Assembly (NCBI RefSeq): GCF_050947335.1
Contig: NC_134985.1
Coordinates: forward strand, 21,071,190 to 21,135,189
Origin: Megachile rotundata
Taxonomy: Eukaryota; Arthropoda; Insecta; Hymenoptera; Megachilidae
Direction: 5' to 3'
DNA: 64,000 nt
The notes under the pieces are model-generated. The model made no database searches and was not told where the DNA came from. It was given only the letters and a program-made list of their open reading frames with translations. Each line of letters begins with the position of its first letter. The stretch's first letter is position 1. A program made the position numbers and the translations under genes. Of the stretch, positions 1 to 13,600 are shown one piece after another.

Positions 1-1464
1 TTAAGTTGCAACAACCCGCCACCTCCTGTCCCCGCCTAGTCGGACATATCGGCCACGTAACTCGCACGTGAGCGATGCACACGAACGTAAATACGCGTGC
101 AAAAGATCCGTCAAGAGAAAGAAGAAGGATGGCAATTGAAGAAACGGTGAAAGAGGAGAAAATTAAACTAAAACGGAGCAAGTAGGAAAGAGAGAAGAAT
201 CGAGGATGGAAGCAGGTGGACCGGAAGGTGTTAAAGAAGAAACAAATGAACGACGTAATGATGGGAAAGAGAAAGTGGAACGGAGGTGTTATAGAAAAAC
301 TAGCACGATGGAACGGGAGAAAAAAATGGACGAAGGTAATGAAGTATAGGCAATCATTAAAATTCTTGAAAGAATTTATAAAGTAAAGAAAACAAAACGA
401 TGGCTTTCATAAAAATTCAGTCGGTGGTTTAACCTTACAGTCGCTACAATTAATCTTGTAACTAAGCCACCAAATAATGCGAAAGAATTAAACGAAGGAG
501 AGCAAACAAACAATTACAAAGTAAAAGCAATTAAAGAACAATAACGACACACGACTAAAATCTGCAAACGAGAAGCGAGAGAATCAATTACCCGGTGGAC
601 AAAGATAAAAGCAAAACAGAGTAGGAAAAGCGCACAAAAGAGGAAAATCAAAGACAAGGGAAAAAATGTGACGCTAAAAGGGTTAAACGGGAAGAGAGAA
701 GAACGTGAGAAAAAACAACACGCACGGAAAAGAATGGTCGTCGAGTAGCGTGAAAAAAGAACGAAACGACTGAACGTGGAAAAAAGGGACACGTGCTCGA
801 GAGAAAGTCACGTGACAGGAAGAAGAAAGCGTCAGGAAAAGTGGCGTGCTTTACCGCCGGGATTACGGTGTTGGCCACAGAAGTGGCCCCTGACACTGGC
901 GAGTCTTCAACCTCGAAACTCCACGGATCTCCTTAACGAGGAGGATCCCGTGGGACAAACGTCTCTCGGTTAGACTCGTTGACAGATTTTCGGAGATAAT
1001 GATGTTTGCACACTCTGCCGGCTTTAACGAACCCGTACCTTTCGTCGATAAGTCTGAGGTGTTATTCGTTCGGAGATGAATTTTTCGGATTACGAATTGC
1101 GAGGAGGATTTAGAATCGTTTGCTGCTTTTGTAGAAACCTTGTAGGTTAAGACACTGTAAGTGGCGTTACATCGCCACATGTTCTTGCTAAACGTTGCTC
1201 TTCACGAACAGCATACAAAAAACTTACCGATACTATATTGACAAAAAGATTGCCCTAATAGGGTCTGCCCTAATAGTGGCAATTTACAGTAAAATTTAAA
1301 GAAAAGAAAAAGAATGTATCATGATTAATCAGAGATGCAAATGAGTTTATAGTAGAAAACACTTGTCGCAGTCGAACGAGGTAAAAGTATAATAGAATGA
1401 TATCGGTCTCCAGACGCGTTATTGTTTGAAAGAAGGAGGGAATAGAAAATAGAGGGGAAATTAC
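1..1464 (-). other. Wnt intron 4 (5' part), including a purine-rich tract
   Basis: Non-coding sequence downstream of the exon 4 donor. Bases about 110-780 are strongly purine-rich on the plus strand (many GAAAG, AGAAGA and GGAGA words), so pyrimidine-rich on the Wnt sense strand; the open frames here are composition artefacts. No Wnt exon was seen in either splice context. Confidence 0.6.
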
Positions 1465-1622
1465 CTCGCTGCATCCACCCCATTGCCAATTATTCGGGCG
1501 GCGTGTTCTGACCCGGTTGTCGCACGAGCAATCGGTGAGTTCGCCCCTGGAACAGGCTCTCGTGACGCTGTAAGCAACCCCTGCCGCTGATATTGCATAC
1601 ACGAACGCTGCCTCGCGACTGT
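1465..1622 (-). CDS. Wnt4: Wnt coding exon 4 (A-I-S-A-A-G-V ... W-G-G-C-S-E exon)
   Basis: Acceptor TTTGCAG, donor GAG|GTAATT. It reads S-R-E-A-A-F-V-Y-A-I-S-A-A-G-V-A-Y-S-V-T, then R-A-C-S-R-G-E-L-T-D-C-S-C-D-N, then W-Q-W-G-G-C-S-E. R-E-x-A-F-x-Y-A-I-x-x-A-G-V, R-A-C-S-x-G-E-L and W-G-G-C-S are textbook Wnt positions. It ends exactly in phase 0. The expected next exon (the D-I/N-x-x-Y-G ... F-V-D region) was not found in bases 1-1464. Confidence 0.93.
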
Positions 1623-4600
1623 CTGCAAAGATGCAACGAAATTTTCCTCGGTACGCTAAACTTTTTCCATTTCTGCGAGATGCTGTTGCTACCGGTGCTG
1701 CCGGTACTCGTGTATCTCGACGACGATGTCGTCCTGATTACACGGGACAGCAGATGCTGCGCGGGATTTAATTAAAATTATTTTGCAGTCAGAATGAGAG
1801 CTCTTCACATTACTCTAGCGGTACAATTTATTTTGCTAAGATTGGACGCGTCCGGGAGTAACAAATTAATATGTCAGCTTTGTGAAATAATTAAACGAAA
1901 GAGTAAATATATTAAATAGAGCATGTAGAAATAGTTAAAAGCCTCGATATTAAAAAGAGGTAGATTTTACGATTAATGATTTCTTTTTTGAGAAATTTAT
2001 CGATGACTCACCGTCATCATAATTTATCACGGTTCATCGAACTCACAATTACACGTCCATGATACGTGTAATCATATTCTTTCTCTCATCGTAACTGCGT
2101 TATCATGCATCGATTGAAAAAACTGAAAGCCCCAGATCGATAGTTTCTTGCGGAGCTTTCAAGCCATCAAGAACATCCCGTCTGGGAGTCCATAAGACTC
2201 GCTGTCTTCTACTTACTGACTAGCATCACGCCACCGAAAACGTTGTCCGGATTTTCCGGGTTGATGGAGCAATTCCATCTGGCCGATCTAAACTGGTGCT
2301 GACACTCCTCTATGGCCAATCTCGCGCCTGCACTGACTGCCTGAAAGCAAAAACCATGAAAGCCGCGGATCGAAAGGAAAATCTTATGGCAGCCTTTTTA
2401 CGGCCAATCGGTTTTTATCGAATCGACAGAATCGATGAAGAAACATTGCACACTTTCATTTTGTTGTCACGCGTAAAGTTGTAACAGATGTACGTTATTG
2501 GAATCATAGAATGCATTGACATAGTTCGATTTGGAAATTGGGTAATATAGAAGTACAAATTAAAAAGTTGAGAGACAAGAAATGGCATGATGGAGGAAAT
2601 TAAAATTTTATATAAAATTGTTATTATACGAAGAAGCTATACAGGGTGTCTCATAATTACTGTAAGAGTCGAAAAGGGAAACAACTTTTTCCTTTGCCAA
2701 AATATTAGTTGAGGCTCCGTTTTTAAGTTATTAGCAAATTGTCATTATACGAAGAGTCTGTACAGGGTGTCCCACAATTGCTGCAAGAGTCGAAAAGGAA
2801 AACAACTTTTTCCTTTGTTAAAATATTAGTTGAGGCTCCATTTTTAAGTTATTAGCAAATTGTCATTATACGAAGAGGCTATACAAGGTGTCTCATAATT
2901 GCTGCAAGAGCCAAAAGGGGAAACAACTTTTTCCTTTGCCAAAATATTACTTGAGGCTCCATTTTTAAGTTATTAGCAAATTGTCATTATACAAAGAGTC
3001 TATACAGGGTCTCCCACAATTGCTGCAAGAGTCGAAAAAGGAAACAACTTTTTCCTTTGTCAAAATATTAGTTGAGGCTCCATTTTTAAGTTATTAGCAA
3101 ACTGTCATTATACGAAGAGTCTATACAGGGTGTCTCACAATTGCTATAAGAGCCAAAAGGGGAAACAACATTTTCCTTTGTCAAAATATTAGTTGAGGCT
3201 CCATTTTTAAATTATTAGCAAATAACTCTAACAATGATTACCACATTAGTCACACTGTTTTGTAACCGACCCTCAAAGATATTTATAACGACGTTTCTCA
3301 ATTGGATTTGAGCATCGATATTCCGCAAGAAACGGCGATCAACGTCGAGGCCTAACGCGACACGATCCTCGAGCGTGTCCGGTTAATCGGTCGGAATTAA
3401 AATCCGACGAGGGCCGTAGTTATGAATATTCATGGGTCCTTTTGTCGGTACGCGCACTCGGAAAAGCGAGACGGTCGGCTACGTTCAAAGGGATCTTGGT
3501 GTCTCACGGAGGCTCGAGTTTACCTAGGCAGCGGTTTCTAGACGAGACTAAAATCCCTGCCTACCGTGGACAACCGACAAGATTCGTGCATTAAGGAAAG
3601 GTAAACGCGATTTTGGGCAACGTTCCACGCGTTTTTTTCGACCGTTCAAGCCCTCTTTTCTTATTTCGTGCTTGATTAATTTCCGACAATTCTTCGCGAA
3701 TGCTTCCCCGTGATTTATGACCTTTCGTAAGAGTATATTCTAACCTTCTATGAGTTTGAGAATAATTTTAAGTTATAGGTAATATCCGATTGCAGTTGTA
3801 AAAGGTTTGAAATTGAAACGTCTTTTACTCGTGTAAGTAATACGAGTCGCGATTTATGAAAGAGGGTGCAATATAACGAAAGGTGTAATTTGAACGCGAA
3901 GCAGTGATTCATGAAAAGGGCGTACACGTAACCAACTCTAAATCGGAAACGTTAAAATTATACGGAGGATTGAACGCGCAATAAATACATCGAACAAACT
4001 GATTCGCGAAATGACCGTTTCAGCTGTTCGTCGTTAATTCACGCGGACGTTCTCTTGTACGAACAAATCCTCGATCCGAGATCACAGATTCTCGCGACTT
4101 CATTTCCCGACTGCGAGTATGTCTGGAAAGGAGGTCGTGTAGGGTTCACTGAAGACCCTGACTGTTACAGAGCTCGACTATTAAATATTACAGGCGCAGC
4201 AAACGAAAGCTACAACTCGGGAACGGCATTCCGGGAGTTCTTTAGAATCGCGCGAATTCACCGGTGCCCTCGCGTTCAGCCGGCTTAAACATCTCTGTCT
4301 TGAATTTTCTCTCGCGATCTCGGATCACTTTAATCGTTCGCGACCGAAAACTTTGCTAGAAATATTCGATACCCCGAACCAAATTCTATCCAAAATAAAA
4401 GAAAACTATTCACAAAAATTTTGGGTGAAATATGCAGCAAAAAATGTTAGAAACTTTAACACTTCGTTAAGAAAAAAATAAAATAAAAATTAAATGATAC
4501 ACTTTGATTTAATCGAAAAGTACAAAATCAAAGAACCGCTACAAGAGCGGAGGTAATTAAAATTTGTACGATAATGTAACAGCAAAAGAAGAAACGAAAA

Positions 4601-7600
4601 TGATCGTAATAAAAGCGGAGAAAGATATAAAAATGATTACAACCGACATAAAATGTAAAAATTACAACCGATACGAAAATAAATGAAAATGCGATAAAAA
4701 TAATGTTCTGGAGAAACAGCGTGTTCATAATTTTATTACCGATTGATTGTTTATTATGGTCGCAATAAAATAATGCCGAGTGTACGCGTATATTCGATGG
4801 AACACAGACAGAAAGAGTTACACGTTATTGCAATATTTAATTACCAATGACCCGTTTATCTGGTGACTTTAATGACGCGCTTGAATCGCGTTTAATTTCA
4901 CTTTTTCCCTTGTTCAAACGAGCCGTCGATATTTGCCTTTAAAGTAAATTAACCATCGGTATTCGAAAACCGTATACTTTATAAGTGGAATTTCAAGTTT
5001 CTTCGGTCTACATGGTTGAATCTGACGTTAAAACTCTCGACCATAAAGAAAAAAACGAGTTTAATTTTCAATTAGGAGGAAGCTGAATCGAGAAACCTCA
5101 AAGGTCGAGTATATTACCTATGCGATAGAACGGAACGGGTATGTAAAGTATCTTGCGAACGTTTCTAATTACCATATTTTATCGTTCGTCAGATATTGAA
5201 GTAATACGTGCAATCCTATTATACATTTCTTTTAAATATACGCCAAGTAAATTTACTAAATTTATCGAGGGTCGTTTAGATAAACGGAGCAAAATGTGAT
5301 CTGGCGATTTGCTCGTCTTACTATTTGTAATTTGCTGGTATAAATGGAAGGGAAATTTACATGGAAAGGAGGATTATATAGAATGATTTTCCTTGAAACG
5401 CTTAATTCTTTATGAATCAGATTACGACTACAATTACTGGAGATCTGAAAGTTTATTTAAAACATTTATAATGTACAAACTCAAGTTTGCATGTCTTTAG
5501 AAAATGAACCCTTAGACAATTAAACTATTATACAGTTAAATAATTAACCCCTTCCCGTACTTTGACGAGTCTCACTCGTGACGCACTTACAGCTAAAATG
5601 TGACAAACCTTACTCAAATTTTGAATACTCTTCAACTTGAAATTTTTATCCAGCTATAAGTTACATTATCAAGGATCCCTGAATATAAAATAGTTACAAC
5701 ATTTTAATTTTCTTTGTTCGTTTTAATGTTATAGCCCTGAATAGTTAGTCTTGACTGACGCATCTGTTAAATAAATGGTAAGGGAAGGGGTTAAAAACTT
5801 GGAAATTTAGAAATGTATAGTTCTCAGAATAATAAAAAATAATTCGGTAATTTGACAATCTATAAAGCTATAAATCTAGCGATTGTGAAATTTTTGAACC
5901 TGCCAACGTAAAAACGTAAAAATGCGTGAGTGGTAAATTTGAAAAGGATTCGAAGGAAAATTGCACGGGACAATGTTGTAAGGCTTTGGGTCTGGTGAAT
6001 CGAATTAGCCGCGTGCTTCCCCGGCCATTAATCCGAGAGGTTGCCCCTACCGCGAGGTAAATACCTGCAGGACGGGTGGTGTGCGGGAGCATATCGCTTG
6101 CTGCTTGCTGGTCAGGTGCACGCTCTTGCAATTCTTTTCGGCGCTCGCCGGACCGATCACACCCGCGCCGACGATCTGTGCCTGTCCGTCGACACTGCTT
6201 CCTTGACCCGATCCAGGATTCAACCGGGGCTCTACACCCAGATACCTGCAACAATCGTCGGAACACGGATTGTCATCTTTCGTTCTTTACCTATTTACGA
6301 TCATCGAACATTCTTTCCCATTGCTTGTCATTCTCAAACATTACATTTTCTTTTGTTTGATACTTTCATTAGTTTTCTATTTTTATTGCATGTAGCAGCA
6401 AACATAATAAGTTCATGATTATTCGTGACAATTGTAATGATGGTTCTTTGATTCGTCACTAGAGGGCTACGAAATGCACTGTATTCTCGCTGGTACAGCG
6501 ATTAGGATGCGTCACAATAATGACTAAGAACAATGAAATTTACAAAAGCTAGTGCAGTTACCACGAAAGGAATATAAACATCAGAATGTACAAGTAACAA
6601 TCTATGGGGTTATGTAGACTGAAGACTGTCTCACCTTTTGCTTAGCTCTTTGTTATGCAGTTGAAGTTACTCATAATCGTACAGTTTAATAAAACTAGTT
6701 AGTTTGTATACATTTATTAACTTGAATTACTCAAAGAGTTAATCAAGTGTCCCTCAGAATTTTATATAATAAAATTGTTTAAACGAAGCTTATTTTTAAT
6801 ACTTCTAATGGTGTAAATAGAGTAAAATAATTGAATAGTGGCGTGATCAAAGTCCGCCTATCATCTTCGTGTTTTACAATGAAACACTTTCGGAAACAAT
6901 TCCTGCGGCCTGCGAAGCTACCGAGGAAGAAACTTTCGGCGTGACGAACCACCTATAATTAGAGCAGGTATTCGAGTGAAAATTATAGAGGGGAAAAGGA
7001 CGAAGGGCAACCTAGTATAAGAGACGCGACGCCGAGGAATAAGAGAGAAAAAGGGAAGACGTGGAAGAAGTAGGAGGAGGATGAGTAGAAGAGAGGCCGG
7101 AGGAGTCCGCGAACTGGTCTTCTGGATTTAATCCCTCTACTACGTACGACGTATACGCCACTGAACATGCGCTTCTAAACTTTTTTGTACCTTTTACTCA
7201 ACGTATTTACTATCGCCTGTCAAGGCTTTAATTTCACGAGATCGGAGGGGACTTTGCGCGTCGAAAATTAAAGGGAAAGAGAATATTATTTGGATTTAGG
7301 GATCGAAGATCTGGGAATCTGTGGAGTTAGAAATTTTGGGAGTTAGAGATCGGGTGAGTTAGAGATATAGGGAGTTAGAGATCTGGGCAGTTAGAGATAT
7401 AGGGAGTTAGAGATCTGGGCAGTTAGAGATCTGTGGAGTTAGAGATATAGGGAGTTAGAGATCTGGAGAGTTAGAGATCTGTGGAGTTAGAGATCTGTGG
7501 AGTTAGAGATCTGGAGAGTTAGAGATCTGTGGAGTTAGAGATCTGTGGAGTTAGAGATCTGTGGAGTTAGAGATTTGTGGAGTTAGAGATTTGTGGAGTT

Positions 7601-10600
7601 AGAGATCTGGTGAGTTAGAGATCGGGTGAGTTAGAGATATAGGGAGTTAGAGATCTGGAGAGTTAGAGATCTGTGGAGTTAGAGATTTGTGGAGTTAGAG
7701 ATCTGTGGAGTTAGAGATCTGGAGAGTTAGAGATCTGGAGAGTTAGAGATCTGGGGAGTTAGAGATCTGGTGAGTTAGAGATCGGGTGAGTTAGAGATAT
7801 AGGGAGTTAGAGATCTGTGGAGTTAGAGATCGGGTGAGTTAGAGATCTGTGGAGTTAGAGATCTGTGGAGCTAGAGATCTGGAGAATTAGAGATCTGTGG
7901 AGTTACAGATCTGGAGAGTTACAGATCTGGAAAGTTACAGATCTGGAGAGTTACAGATCTGAGGAGTTAGAAATCTGGGGATCTAGGAGAGAGTCTATGA
8001 CTCTAGAGGATTAAAAATCTAGGGATCTAGCGATTCGACAGTATAGGACTTTGTGATATAGGCATTTTGAGGACCTCACATACTAAGAATCTAAATATCA
8101 GAGATCCTTGGATCTACCACTTTAGGGATGCTTTAGTTCCAGAGATTTAGAGACCATCTATGTTTAAAATTAACATTGCTTTATTGCGACTCGGTTAACT
8201 TTTTCAAGATCTCGAAAAGAAAATGAGAAAAGTAAGCAGAGATTAAAGGGTGAGACAGACGTATATTTTCCCGAAGCGTGTCGACAGGTCGCGGAAGAGT
8301 ATAAACTGTTGGTCACAGGTGCTTATTAGCCAACCGACGTTAAATAAATCCAATAATTGTACGTATGCCTGTTGGCTTCTTGGCCGAACCGACCACCCGT
8401 AAATTAATGGTGGTTTACGAGGAATTAAATTTGACACGCTTTCTCTGTACGAGTCGAAAACCAGCCACACGCTTTCTCTTGTTACCATGAACTTTTGCCG
8501 ATAAACGCGGCAAAATTGTACCCCAAAGACTGAAATATCGATCACGCAGTTGGATAGACCGAATTCGATTCCAGAGATACGATGGATATAAAGTGAACGT
8601 TTATCGGGGATACTTTTATTCGACGTCTTTTGAAGACGAATAGATACTGCGGGGATGATCTTTAAATCGTTCTTCGATGTGCTACACTATGAGCTCGTTT
8701 TATGCGAGATAAGATGTCAGTTCGAGAAATTTTACATGTAAATACATATTTAGTAAGTGATAGATCATATCAACATCTTCTGATAGATTTTCAAGTTCGT
8801 CATTATTTGCTGTACGCGATAAGGATTTTATAGAAAGACTATCGATGAAGCGTTCGTGTAATCGTTTCCTCGAAACCTTAATCTTTAAATTGATGTACCA
8901 TAAGCATGGTACTTCCCATCATATCAGGTATGTTTTGAAATTATTCATTGTTTGCTATGACAAGGTTTTGTATTAAGAATACCGACGAGCTCCACGCAGC
9001 TATTTTATTAAACCTTAATCTTTAAACTAATACACCATAAGTGGTATCTCGGCTAAGTTTTATGTCATCAAAACGTACGATACGACGTAATAATATTTTA
9101 TTAGAAATTAGTGCAGCGACGATAGAGAATGTCCTATCATATTATCCTAACCAGTAATATGAGTTTCTAAGATGGCTGCAAAAGAAGCACAGGATCCTAC
9201 CGCCTTCACTAATCGGAGTGGTCGTTCTAAAAAGGCGGCTAACATCGTTTTATATTATTTCTCGAAGCGGGATCCCGAGCATAGGTAGCGCTCGTTTAGG
9301 CGGTAAATCTTAATGAGAATCGAGGGTGTGGCCTTGGATGCCTCGGAAACGATGATTACAACCCCGTGGGCAACGATTAGAACGACCGTCGCGTCGCCTC
9401 GACTTACACCGCGCGTGTAAAGGGGCTGACCAATTTACCAAAGGTGGACGAACCTCGAACCTTCCTGACACGAGCTTTCATAGATACTAATCTTATCGCA
9501 TACCCTTTGTAATCCTGCATATCGAATCTTCGTATAGCTTCCACTTCTAATCGGGTACTTAACGTTTAACGATACTGATGGGGTTACTTTTTTAACCCCT
9601 TCCCGTGCTTTGACGAGTCTCACTCGTGACGCACTCACAACTCAAACGTGATTAATGTTACTCAAATTTTGAATACTCTTCAACTTGAATTTTAGATCCA
9701 ACTATAATTTGCGTTGTCAAGGATCCCTGAATATAAAATACTTAGAACATTTTAATTTTCTTTGTTCGTTTTAATGTTATAGTCCTGAATGGTTAGTCTT
9801 GACTGACGCACCTTATAAATAAATGGCACGGCAAGGGGTTAAGGTTAAGAAGCGATTTCATTTTTTGGTATAATTATATTTTTCTTATTACAAAGTACAC
9901 TTTTTGTTAAAGTACATTCTTGAAATCAGAATTAATGTTCACCAAAATACAAAATAAATGTATATTCTAGTTTATGTTTCATTGTTTGTTTATTCATTTT
10001 TTAATTTTATTTTTAATTTCAGATTAAGTACACATTATATGCCAGCTTAAAAAATGTGATGTCTTGAAGCTACTAAGATACCAAATGATCCTCAACTTGT
10101 CTAAATCCTCAGAGCTCGCAAAAATTGCTTCCAGAAGTAATGTTCGGTAAGGAAGCCCATTATGCACGCCGCTGTACATCCGTGGAGTGTTTCTAAACAC
10201 GAAGCCCGGTTGCCGAGCAATTTCGAGGTATCGAGGCTGTTCCGCGAGGAAATCACATGAGTCATCTAACGAGAGGGCGGCTATCAGGTAAGAGGGGTTT
10301 CGTGGCAACGGCGTAGGAGCGTTTATTATTTGTTTGCGGCCGAGAATACGCGGACCGGGTCTCTTCGGCTTGGCTCGACTCCACTTCACCCCGCCTATCT
10401 ATTTCGGGTTTGTTTGGCCACGGTTTACGGCTCTCTTCCGAGAGAGAGAGACTCGTTTCAGCAGACTGATCGCGATCCTCCTCGTAGCGAGCGTGCTTAT
10501 CTCGCGTGTACCGGCAGAATACCGTGAGTCCCAGGAACGAGTCATCCTCGAGGATTAAGCTGCCATCGAACGTATTCGCGAGTCGATCTATCTCCTCGAC

Positions 10601-13600
10601 CGCGATCAACCGGTGTTTACGCGAAGGCTCAGCCCACGCACAAACAATCCTGGCTACCCCTAAACATCCTCGATAGTCTCGCGATATTGCAATCGATAGA
10701 CGAGCTTGAAGAAAAGGGACGGCTCGGCCAGCTGGTCGACTTTTACGGGGAAAAGGTGTGGATGCTTCGGCGACTATCGCGGTCAAGGTTAGACGGTGCT
10801 AGGCTAGGGGCCACGAGGTGCTTTATGGAACGTAACGGAGCGCTAAAGTTATGCCCTAACGCCTGTTCCTAAGAGCACTTAGTACGAATTAGACTTTGGA
10901 AATGTCGGGGATATTGTGCTGGATTACCGAGTGGGTTATAACAGCGATGCACGCGTGGGCGTACGGACATGCAAGTGGCGTTAACTTACGTAATCCATTA
11001 ATTGTATCACGGTACACTCGATTTGAGGTACAAGGGTGCTAATAGCTACATCTTTTACTTTCACAGCTCTGTAACGATCTCCGTTACATATGTTGTAATA
11101 AACGCCACACATTTATTCTCGACGCTACATCAGTTCATCGCTTGGAACCCAACAGCATTCTCGTAAAATTGATCGTGACACGCGACGATTTCGAGTCCAT
11201 AGTTTGAAGGTTGAGAAACGAAAGGTGGTAGGAAGTCGACGTCGCGACAGAAGGATGCAGAGATGGACACTCGAGTGCACTCGAGGATAGGCTGAGGTCG
11301 TGCTCCAAGGGTAAGTCGAGACGGTTAGGGAATAAGGCGAATCGCGTGGATGCGAGGAGAGAGAGAGTCAAGCCTGGGAAAGAGAGAAGGACAATCGAGA
11401 GCATCGGTGGGGGAGGGCTAGCAGAGGGAGAATAATAATTCGACAAAGCGCCGGTAGGAAAGAATGAAAGAAATCCATATTCAGATCCGATGATGTATCC
11501 GGGGCCGCGGGAAGGCTCTCCATTCAAAGGAGAGGAAAGAGAGCCGTGTGTCGGAGGAGGGAAAATAAGAGAAGCCGGCTCTGGTTCTGTATGCCCTTGC
11601 CTTTATCATTTGGCGGGGGCTGCGCGAGAGCCTCAGACCCGCGACGATTATGATGTATGACGACGACAAAGATTATTATTATTATTATTGTATTGGAGAG
11701 GTATCGCGTTGCCGTGGTACGGCACGTCGGTCCCCGCTTTGTCCACGTGACAGCGATAGGGCCCATTTACGTCGAGAACACTCACCGCCGACATCATAAT
11801 GGCCGGATAAATCCCCGAAAGCCCACAATACGTCGTGCATCGCGGCATTAACCGGTAAGTAGGCGGATAGATCGGTTCAACGTGAACCAACACGCGCAAC
11901 ACCACCCCCTTCTCTCGTCCCCGTTGCCCGCGGCCGAACTATGGCCTGCTGCGAGCCGAAACTTTGCCTCGTCCTAATTAGTATCGATTACAGAACCGAC
12001 GTGTTCCCCTTCTGTATACACCGGGCCGTTCCCCGATACCTATCGTTCGTTATCTCCTTCATCTAACCCCGTTCGTACGGTGACTTTGACGTTCAACGGG
12101 GTGCCCACGGAAGGGTGGCATAGATTGCACACCGCCGGCAAACTTTCCTCGATGTATCTACACGAGCTGCATTGTTCTCGAACCAACGATGTTTGATGCT
12201 CCTTCCGCCTAATTGGGGTTGCTCGATGTCGCCGTTTACAAGATAGACGAATAGGATGAACTTCGTCGCATCGCTATGTACAAATTTCTGCAACTCCTAT
12301 TTCCCCCTATAAATCTCTGTATGTCGTATATCCTTAGTTATTCAGAAATACCCCATTCTTCGATGGTACTTTCGCACAGCACCTACGGCCCTAAAAATAA
12401 GATTGTTGCTCTAATAGATTCTAAAATCCGACACAAGAGTCATAACTCGGTTCGAAGAATCTCCCGAAGCACTTCGACCGGATCCCTTGCTCCCCCGAGA
12501 GCAACAAGCTCGACAGGAAGCCGAAGAAACAACAACTCCGTTCTTCCATCCCATCGCTAGAAGCATCTGTAATCGGATATCGGTCGGCTGCAGGCGTCAA
12601 AGAGAGCGTCACGACGCGTAGCGTCCAGGACGAGGATCAGACGACGTCACTCGTCAGCTACTCGTAAACGCAGCGCACGGGAGACGAAAGGGCGAACGTT
12701 CGTCAGGTTGTCTGGCGAAGGTTCCGTGCATCGCCGCTTCGTTTACGAATACCGGCATGGGCTGCCGCGTAAGGAACGTGGATAAATAGCGGGCTCGTTT
12801 TACGACCGACCTTAAACTCGCTGTTTGCGTCTGGTGTTTCTGGCTCAACGACAATTTCGATCTGCATTCCCTCAACAACGAACCTCTTATCGCCGCCCCA
12901 AATGGCTTCGGGATAGCTTGAATCGTGAACGAGAACTCTGGACGTCCTATTTGTCCTTCGGGCCGATTGCTTGTCTCGTAAAGAGCGAAACCATTGTCTA
13001 GGAACGATCATCGTACTCCGGTGATGTTTAGAATGAGTTCCAAATAGGATGTTGCAATTAAAGTTATAGAAACTTGGTATTTAACAGAGGATCATCGAGA
13101 TTGCGAAGAGGGTGATGTTGTTATGAACTTTGTTCGATTTCATCTTTTAAATGTAGCTACTTTCAACTACTCTGTTTGGATGTTCAGCTGGATTTAGATA
13201 TTTGGCTGTTTAGTTACTTAACTACTTACTGAACTACATATGCAACTACAGAATATTTAACCATTTAGGTGTTTGCATAGTTGAACGTTTAGAGAGATAT
13301 ACATTTCCTAAATCTGTAGTGCAAATGACAATTCGTCATCGTATCATGTGACACCCAGAAGACCACCAGGAATTTTCGGTTAAGCTCCAAATATCGATAC
13401 TTAATGGGTTAAACGTGAATCACTCTGGGACAATAAAAATTATCACTTAGGAATAGATGGTTCCAACGGTCTCTGACCGTTGGTTCCACCTTGAAGATTG
13501 TACGAACGGGTTCCAGAAATAATGGGGATGTCATAAAAGCTTATCTCGGCTAAGGACGGATATGACCAGGTTTATCGGTCGCGTTTGCTTTTCACCTAGA

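Larger units (their letters stand above)
2341..6064 (-). other. Wnt intron 2 (3.7 kb)
   Basis: Bounded by GTATTT (6064) and TTTCAG (2341). It contains the 120-bp tandem array (2625-3225) and a 251-bp MITE (5544-5794), both listed separately. The remainder is AT-rich; the open frame at 4055-4288 resembles no known protein and was not called. Confidence 0.85.

Noticed and set aside
6562..6581. Alternative first Wnt exon (ATG, M-F-I-F-L-S, TG|GTAACT)
   Set aside because: Phase fits, but the leader is far too short and the context AT-rich; the exon at 45644-45723 gives a proper signal peptide and the N-W-W motif.
10262..10786. 174-codon minus-strand ORF
   Set aside because: GC-rich composition, no domain, overlapping open frames on both strands and no supporting splice context; judged chance.
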